A DNA stretch of 35,128 nt from Geobacter sp. (GTDB taxonomy: Bacteria > Desulfobacterota > Desulfuromonadia > Geobacterales > DSM-12255), in assembly GCA_009886125.1 (NCBI GenBank), contig VFJK01000174.1, forward strand, positions 1 to 35,128, given 5' to 3'. The position numbers and the translations under genes were made by a program. The notes under the pieces are model-generated. The model was not told the origin of the DNA. It made no database searches and was given only the letters and a program-made list of their open reading frames with translations. Below, one piece after another: positions 31,721 through 35,128 of the stretch (position 1 is the stretch's first letter; each line of letters begins with the position of its first letter).

Positions 31721-32812
31721 CTATTTCACCAGCTTCAGCGACTGCTTCCACTTCAGGACAAATCCGCGTCGCAGCCCTCTATCGTTGAATCGCGTCAGTT
31801 CGTCTCCAGGGAGTATTGGTTTGAATGCCTTTCCGGACGGAAGGCGTTGGCGGCCCTTCGTGATATCACCCCCTTCAGCATCTCCTCTCACCGGATAGAG
31901 ATCGCTGTTTTGGGAGATTATCTCCTGCCCCTGCTTCGAGAGCAGAAAATCCACCCAGAGTCTGGCAGAATCCGGATTGGTCGCCCCTTTTGTGATAATC
32001 ACGCTCTGTGGTATCGCAAGAGTCTGCTCAACAGAGTAGAACCAGCCGATGGATGGGTCGCTCTTTGCCCTTCTGAACAGCTCTCCGGAAGGAATGCTGT
32101 AGGCGAACAGGGAAGAGCCTCCGGATATGCTGTCGAGCAGTGCACCGTAATCGGTAAACTGCTGGACCCCAGCCGTTCCAATCCCTTTTACCAGCGCCCA
32201 GAAATTCTTCACGCTCCACTGCTCCTGGGTAAGGTAGATCAGGGAAAGCCTGTTCTTCTCGGGATCGCATACCGCAATTTTCCCTTTGAAAACAGCGGTA
32301 CCTGCAGATTTCAACAGCTCTTTGTGTGTCTGCGGCACCTCTTGTTCGCTCAGAAGTTTTGTGTTGTATGCCATGGCAACCGGCTCAAAACCGGTGGCAT
32401 ACGCGAAATCCCCCATGTTTGCCCAGGGATAGATGTTGTCACTCTCCGCAGAGTGGTACTTTAGAGCATAATTGTCTTTCAAAAGAGCCGCCTGAAGCTC
32501 GATCTCGCTGCTCCAGAGGATGTCGGCCGACACTTTTCTCCCGCCGACATCACGCATATGCCGGCCAAAGACCTCCGTACCGCTCATATCGATATAATCG
32601 ACCTTGATCCCCGGATACTTTAAATTGAAGCCTGCCACGACCAGATCGGCGACTTTTCGGCCGACAGCACCGTAGACATAAAGATTACGCACTTTCAGAG
32701 CAGCAGCAACTACGTCGTTCCCGGTTTCAGCTGAGGACAATCCTGCGGTGGAAAGAGACACGAACAGATATAGTGACAGCGGCACGAATAATCTTTTCAC
32801 AAAAATCAGCAC
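31721..32812 (-). CDS. Periplasmic solute-binding protein (ABC-type, family 1, iron-binding-protein-like)
   Basis: The 363-residue precursor has a signal peptide (hydrophobic core about 9-22, ending SSA) and a type-2 periplasmic-binding fold: LYVYGAVGRKVADLVVAGFNLKYPGIKVDYIDMSGTEVF, VSADILWSSEIELQAALL and DFAYATGFEPVAMAYNTKLL. It resembles AfuA/Fbp-type binding proteins for ferric iron or other small ligands, but the ligand is not predictable. GTG at 32812 overlaps the stop of the REC-PilZ gene by seven bases, and a second in-frame GTG four codons in is an alternative start. No ABC permease or ATPase is present nearby, so it may serve a distant transporter or act as a sensor component. It is convergent with yjbH, 18 bases away. 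Confidence 0.85.
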   Translation of the reverse strand: MLIFVKRLFVPLSLYLFVSLSTAGLSSAETGNDVVAAALKVRNLYVYGAVGRKVADLVVAGFNLKYPGIKVDYIDMSGTEVFGRHMRDVGGRKVSADILWSSEIELQAALLKDNYALKYHSAESDNIYPWANMGDFAYATGFEPVAMAYNTKLLSEQEVPQTHKELLKSAGTAVFKGKIAVCDPEKNRLSLIYLTQEQWSVKNFWALVKGIGTAGVQQFTDYGALLDSISGGSSLFAYSIPSGELFRRAKSDPSIGWFYSVEQTLAIPQSVIITKGATNPDSARLWVDFLLSKQGQEIISQNSDLYPVRGDAEGGDITKGRQRLPSGKAFKPILPGDELTRFNDRGLRRGFVLKWKQSLKLVK

Positions 32813-33546
32813 TCTGCATGATCCTTGATTGCATTCCCGGCATGTCGGAATATAAAGTCTTTCAGTTCACCTTTCCGCAGAAAAGGAATCCCCTGCCCCG
32901 TAATCTCCAGGAATTCGATGCCGAAACCGGGTTTGTACCCGGACTCCCCGCCTGAACCGGTCCTGTTGATCCAGGCGACCCTGCCACGCACCTCCATGGA
33001 AGAATCACTGCCGGGAAGAACGAATGAAAAACTCAGCTCTTCACCCATGGGAATCAGTACTCCAGTTGCCACATAGATGCCGTTCAAGGCAATATCTTCG
33101 CTCCTTCCCTGAAAGGTGGCTCCGTTGTGGGTCAGCCGGACCTCGGCATGAAGCGGTACGCGAAAGCTGCGCCGCTCAATGGCAGGCAGGAATTTTTTTA
33201 TCGTCTCCAGGAAAACTTTCCCGTCGAGAGGCTTTGAAAGGTAGTCGCTGCATCCGGCCCGATTGTATTCATCCAGGTCTGCGGGTTTTGCAGCATTACT
33301 GACCATGATAACCGGTATATGCTTCAGTTTCGGATCTTCCTTTAAGGCGGCGCAACAGGTTACACCGTCCATTCTGGGCATGTACCTGTCCATAATGATA
33401 AGGTCCGGGAACTCCCTCCTGGCTACATCAAGCGCCTCTGCACCGTCTCCGGCTGTCAGGACATGCACCATGGAAGAGGCCAGATATTTCTTCTGTATCT
33501 CCAGAAGAAGTTTTACATCATCAACCAGAAGGACCTTGTGCATCAT
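32806..33546 (-). CDS. Response regulator receiver domain fused to PilZ domain
   Basis: The 246-residue protein has an N-terminal REC domain (about 1-118) with acidic pocket Asp9-Asp10, phosphoacceptor Asp53 in LIIMDRYMP and Lys105 in YLSKPLDG. The C-terminal PilZ domain starts at ERRSFRVP, giving the RxxxR c-di-GMP motif (Arg125, Arg129), and has DIALNG (Asp151-Gly156) where the usual D/NxSxxG serine is alanine. It can thus respond to a histidine kinase and possibly to c-di-GMP. No kinase is beside it. The start at 33546 is preferred because GGAG lies six bases upstream; an ATG at 33558 has no site. It lies between the tolC-like and solute-binding genes on the same strand. Confidence 0.9.
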   Translation of the reverse strand: MMHKVLLVDDVKLLLEIQKKYLASSMVHVLTAGDGAEALDVARREFPDLIIMDRYMPRMDGVTCCAALKEDPKLKHIPVIMVSNAAKPADLDEYNRAGCSDYLSKPLDGKVFLETIKKFLPAIERRSFRVPLHAEVRLTHNGATFQGRSEDIALNGIYVATGVLIPMGEELSFSFVLPGSDSSMEVRGRVAWINRTGSGGESGYKPGFGIEFLEITGQGIPFLRKGELKDFIFRHAGNAIKDHAEC

Positions 33547-33659
33547 ATGAGGCTCCATAACAGTGAATCAACTAGATATGTTACGGAAGAAATTTACCAG
33601 TATGGATCATACTGTGTCAATGACATTAGGGAAGGCATCCGGGGAAGTCCGGCGCTGTT

Positions 33660-34940
33660 TCACTCTCCGAGCCTGCCCATGGTCCAGTCAAGATTCACCC
33701 GGGCGACGATGTAGTCTGTTGCCGCCTTTGCCCGGTTGATCTGGGCCTGCAGGAGACTGGTCTGGGCATCGTCGACTTCGAGCCGGATCTTAACGCCGAG
33801 TTCATACCCTTTTTCCGCCATCTGCAGCAGCCGTTCAGCCTGTCTGACAGTCCCTGAAAGAGCAGTGAATATCTCGGATGACTCTTTCACACCATTGAGA
33901 GCCGTTCTCACTTCCAGCCTGATGCTGTCCATCAGCTTCAGTTTCTCTATCTCCCGCGTAGCAAGTTCACTTCGTGCCTGAGCGACCTTGCCGTCAGTTC
34001 TTAATCCGTCGAAAAACGGAAAGGAGAGATAAACACCTATGTTCCAGGCCGGTCCATCGGTTCTGACGCTGCCGACCTCAAGCTGATGCCACCCCGCACC
34101 CCCTTTCAGGTCCACTCGCGGCTTATTTTCTGCTGAAGCGATGTTTATCAGCTCACCGTAGATCCCGACACGATACCCTATATCCCTGAGTTCTGGACGA
34201 TTGGAAAGAGCCGATTTCAGGGCATCATCAAAGGCAGCCGGTTGAGAAAGAACGGGCTCAAGAGTCCCGGCAGCATCGACCTCTTCGCTCTCAAGTGCCA
34301 GGTGAAAGCGCAGCCTCTCCCTGGCAAACCTCAGCTGGTTCTCTCCGCGGATCAGACCGGGGCGGGCATTGTCAACGGCGACTTCAGCAGCCAGGACATC
34401 GTAATCGGTAGCGACTCCCGCATCGAATCTCTTTTTCGCTTCCTCGCCATGCCTCCCCTTCTGCTTGAAGTTCTCTTCCGCCAGCCGCAGCAGCTCTTTT
34501 GCAAGGAGCACATTATAGAAGGCAGCGGTCACATCGCGAGTCGCCGCCTGACGTGCCATCCGGAGCTGTTCATCCGAAGTTTTCAGCCCGATTTCGGCTG
34601 CTCGTATCGCAGCACCGATCTTACCCCAGGTATAGAGAGGCTGCGAAAGCGACAAGCCGACAGCGCTATCATACTGAGTACTCCCGCCTCCGGATGCGGC
34701 AGGCAGTCCGCCATCACGAAGGACTGCAAAAGAGCCGTTGAGTCCGAACTGAGGAAGTGCGGCTGCCCGTTCATCCACATATCTCCCCTGTACACTCTTC
34801 GCATACTCCCCTGCTTTGGCAATGTCGCGGTTCTTCTCAAGAGCTATGGCAACCGCCTGTTCGATGGAGAGTGTGCGGACAGAAGCCGCAGCCGGTGAAA
34901 CGGCCGTCATCAGAATCAGAAAAGTCCCAATATATTTCAA
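33660..34940 (-). CDS. TolC-family outer-membrane efflux protein
   Basis: The 426-residue precursor has a signal peptide (about 1-20, ending AAA) and the two tandem OEP repeats of the TolC family. Visible segments are LSIEQAVAIALEKNRDIAKAGE near the start, VGLSLSQPLYTWGKIGAAIRAAEIGLK, AFYNVLLAKELLRLAEENFKQ, and in the second half NIGVYLSFPFFDGLRTDGKVAQARSEL and GYELGVKIRLEVDDAQTSLLQAQ. It would form the outer-membrane/periplasmic tunnel of an efflux or type I system. No RND pump or adaptor gene is within the window, so partners must be elsewhere. The start is TTG with GGAG eight bases before it. The 113-base gap to the REC-PilZ gene leaves co-transcription open. Confidence 0.92.
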   Translation of the reverse strand: MKYIGTFLILMTAVSPAAASVRTLSIEQAVAIALEKNRDIAKAGEYAKSVQGRYVDERAAALPQFGLNGSFAVLRDGGLPAASGGGSTQYDSAVGLSLSQPLYTWGKIGAAIRAAEIGLKTSDEQLRMARQAATRDVTAAFYNVLLAKELLRLAEENFKQKGRHGEEAKKRFDAGVATDYDVLAAEVAVDNARPGLIRGENQLRFARERLRFHLALESEEVDAAGTLEPVLSQPAAFDDALKSALSNRPELRDIGYRVGIYGELINIASAENKPRVDLKGGAGWHQLEVGSVRTDGPAWNIGVYLSFPFFDGLRTDGKVAQARSELATREIEKLKLMDSIRLEVRTALNGVKESSEIFTALSGTVRQAERLLQMAEKGYELGVKIRLEVDDAQTSLLQAQINRAKAATDYIVARVNLDWTMGRLGE

Positions 34941-34970
34941 TTTAGTTCTCCTTCAGTAAATACAGGTTTT

Positions 34971-35043
34971 CAGACTGAAGGCTGAAGACTGAAGGAAACA
35001 TTTTATACCTTCAGCCTTCTACTTCAGCCTTCTACTTCAGCCT
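34971..35043. repeat. CTTCAG-type tandem and inverted repeat
   Basis: Three units of CTTCAGCCTTCTA stand in tandem (35009-35021, 35022-35034, and a partial third to 35043). The left side (34971-34995) carries the opposite-strand version, GACTGAAGGCTGAAGACTG, so the region can fold back on itself across the ATTTTATA spacer. The last unit overlaps the stop codon of the PabC-like gene. Confidence 0.8.
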
Positions 35044-35128
35044 GCATCCACAAAAACAGCACGACGAATGCCGCGCACAGAATTTATCAGCCAGATCTCC
35101 TCAGCTTTTGCCAGATCGGCAGGAAAGA
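35037..35128 (-). CDS. pabC: PabC-like aminodeoxychorismate lyase, 3' end only
   Basis: Only the last 29 codons are in the window; the gene continues beyond the right edge. The readable tail contains EEIWLINSVRGIRRAVFVD, which matches the C-terminal pattern of 4-amino-4-deoxychorismate lyase and related fold-type IV PLP enzymes (a [ED]-x-[FW]-L-x-N-S-x-R-G stretch). The enzyme makes 4-aminobenzoate for folate. The stop (35037-35039) lies in the CTTCAG repeat. It is on the same strand as, and 97 bases upstream of, the tolC-like gene. The short length limits certainty. Confidence 0.6.
   Translation of the reverse strand, partial: FPADLAKAEEIWLINSVRGIRRAVFVDAG

Overview
The window reads as a chromosomal segment of a Geobacter-like bacterium (Desulfuromonadota). 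That assignment is an inference from a small membrane-anchored diheme c-type cytochrome, a REC-PilZ protein, a free-standing rubrerythrin-like ferritin, intergenic low-complexity repeats and moderately high GC. No 16S or species marker is present. It carries about 33 credible genes and no tRNA, rRNA or CRISPR array.

Layout. Positions 220-6105 are mainly housekeeping. elbB (+) faces a minus-strand run: cytochrome-associated membrane protein, diheme cytochrome and HExxH metallopeptidase, preceded upstream by DUF4350 protein, aroE and aroK. A rubrerythrin-like gene (-), a Dabb-domain gene (+) and ychJ (+) follow. Positions 6166-24580 are a Wzx/Wzy-type polysaccharide locus on the plus strand: OPX lipoprotein (wza-like), BY-kinase/co-polymerase (wzc-like), PHP-type tyrosine phosphatase (cpsB-like), FkbM methyltransferase, flippase (wzx), eight glycosyltransferases, polymerase (wzy) and a WcaF-like acetyltransferase. 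Many of these genes overlap by 4-11 nt. One small lipoprotein gene lies antisense inside it (22709-23296). A WecA/MraY-type phosphoglycosyltransferase with a long extra membrane domain follows (24737-26401). Positions 26598-31702 hold three envelope genes: a beta-barrel protein ending in an AMIN domain, a lipoprotein-like protein with two Ig-like Big_5 domains, and a YjbH-family outer-membrane protein. Positions 31721-34940 (-) hold tolC-like, REC-PilZ and solute-binding-protein genes. The right edge cuts the 3' end of a PabC-like gene.

How it fits together (inference). The WecA-like enzyme would load the first sugar-phosphate onto undecaprenyl phosphate. The glycosyltransferases would build an acetylated and possibly methylated repeat unit, Wzx would flip it, Wzy/Wzc would polymerise it and the OPX lipoprotein would export it. 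CpsB would reverse phosphorylation of the Wzc tyrosine tail. YjbH, the AMIN-barrel and the Big_5 lipoprotein are the best candidates for an outer-membrane export or anchoring module. The REC-PilZ protein could link the region to c-di-GMP.

The most unusual observations are in-frame insertions of intergenic-type low-complexity repeat inside cpsB and, less clearly, inside a glycosyltransferase gene; a two-copy nested-palindrome repeat; the AMIN-barrel architecture; the extended WecA-like enzyme; and an AT-rich segment holding two GT2 genes. I did not find an obviously unprecedented defence or mobile system.
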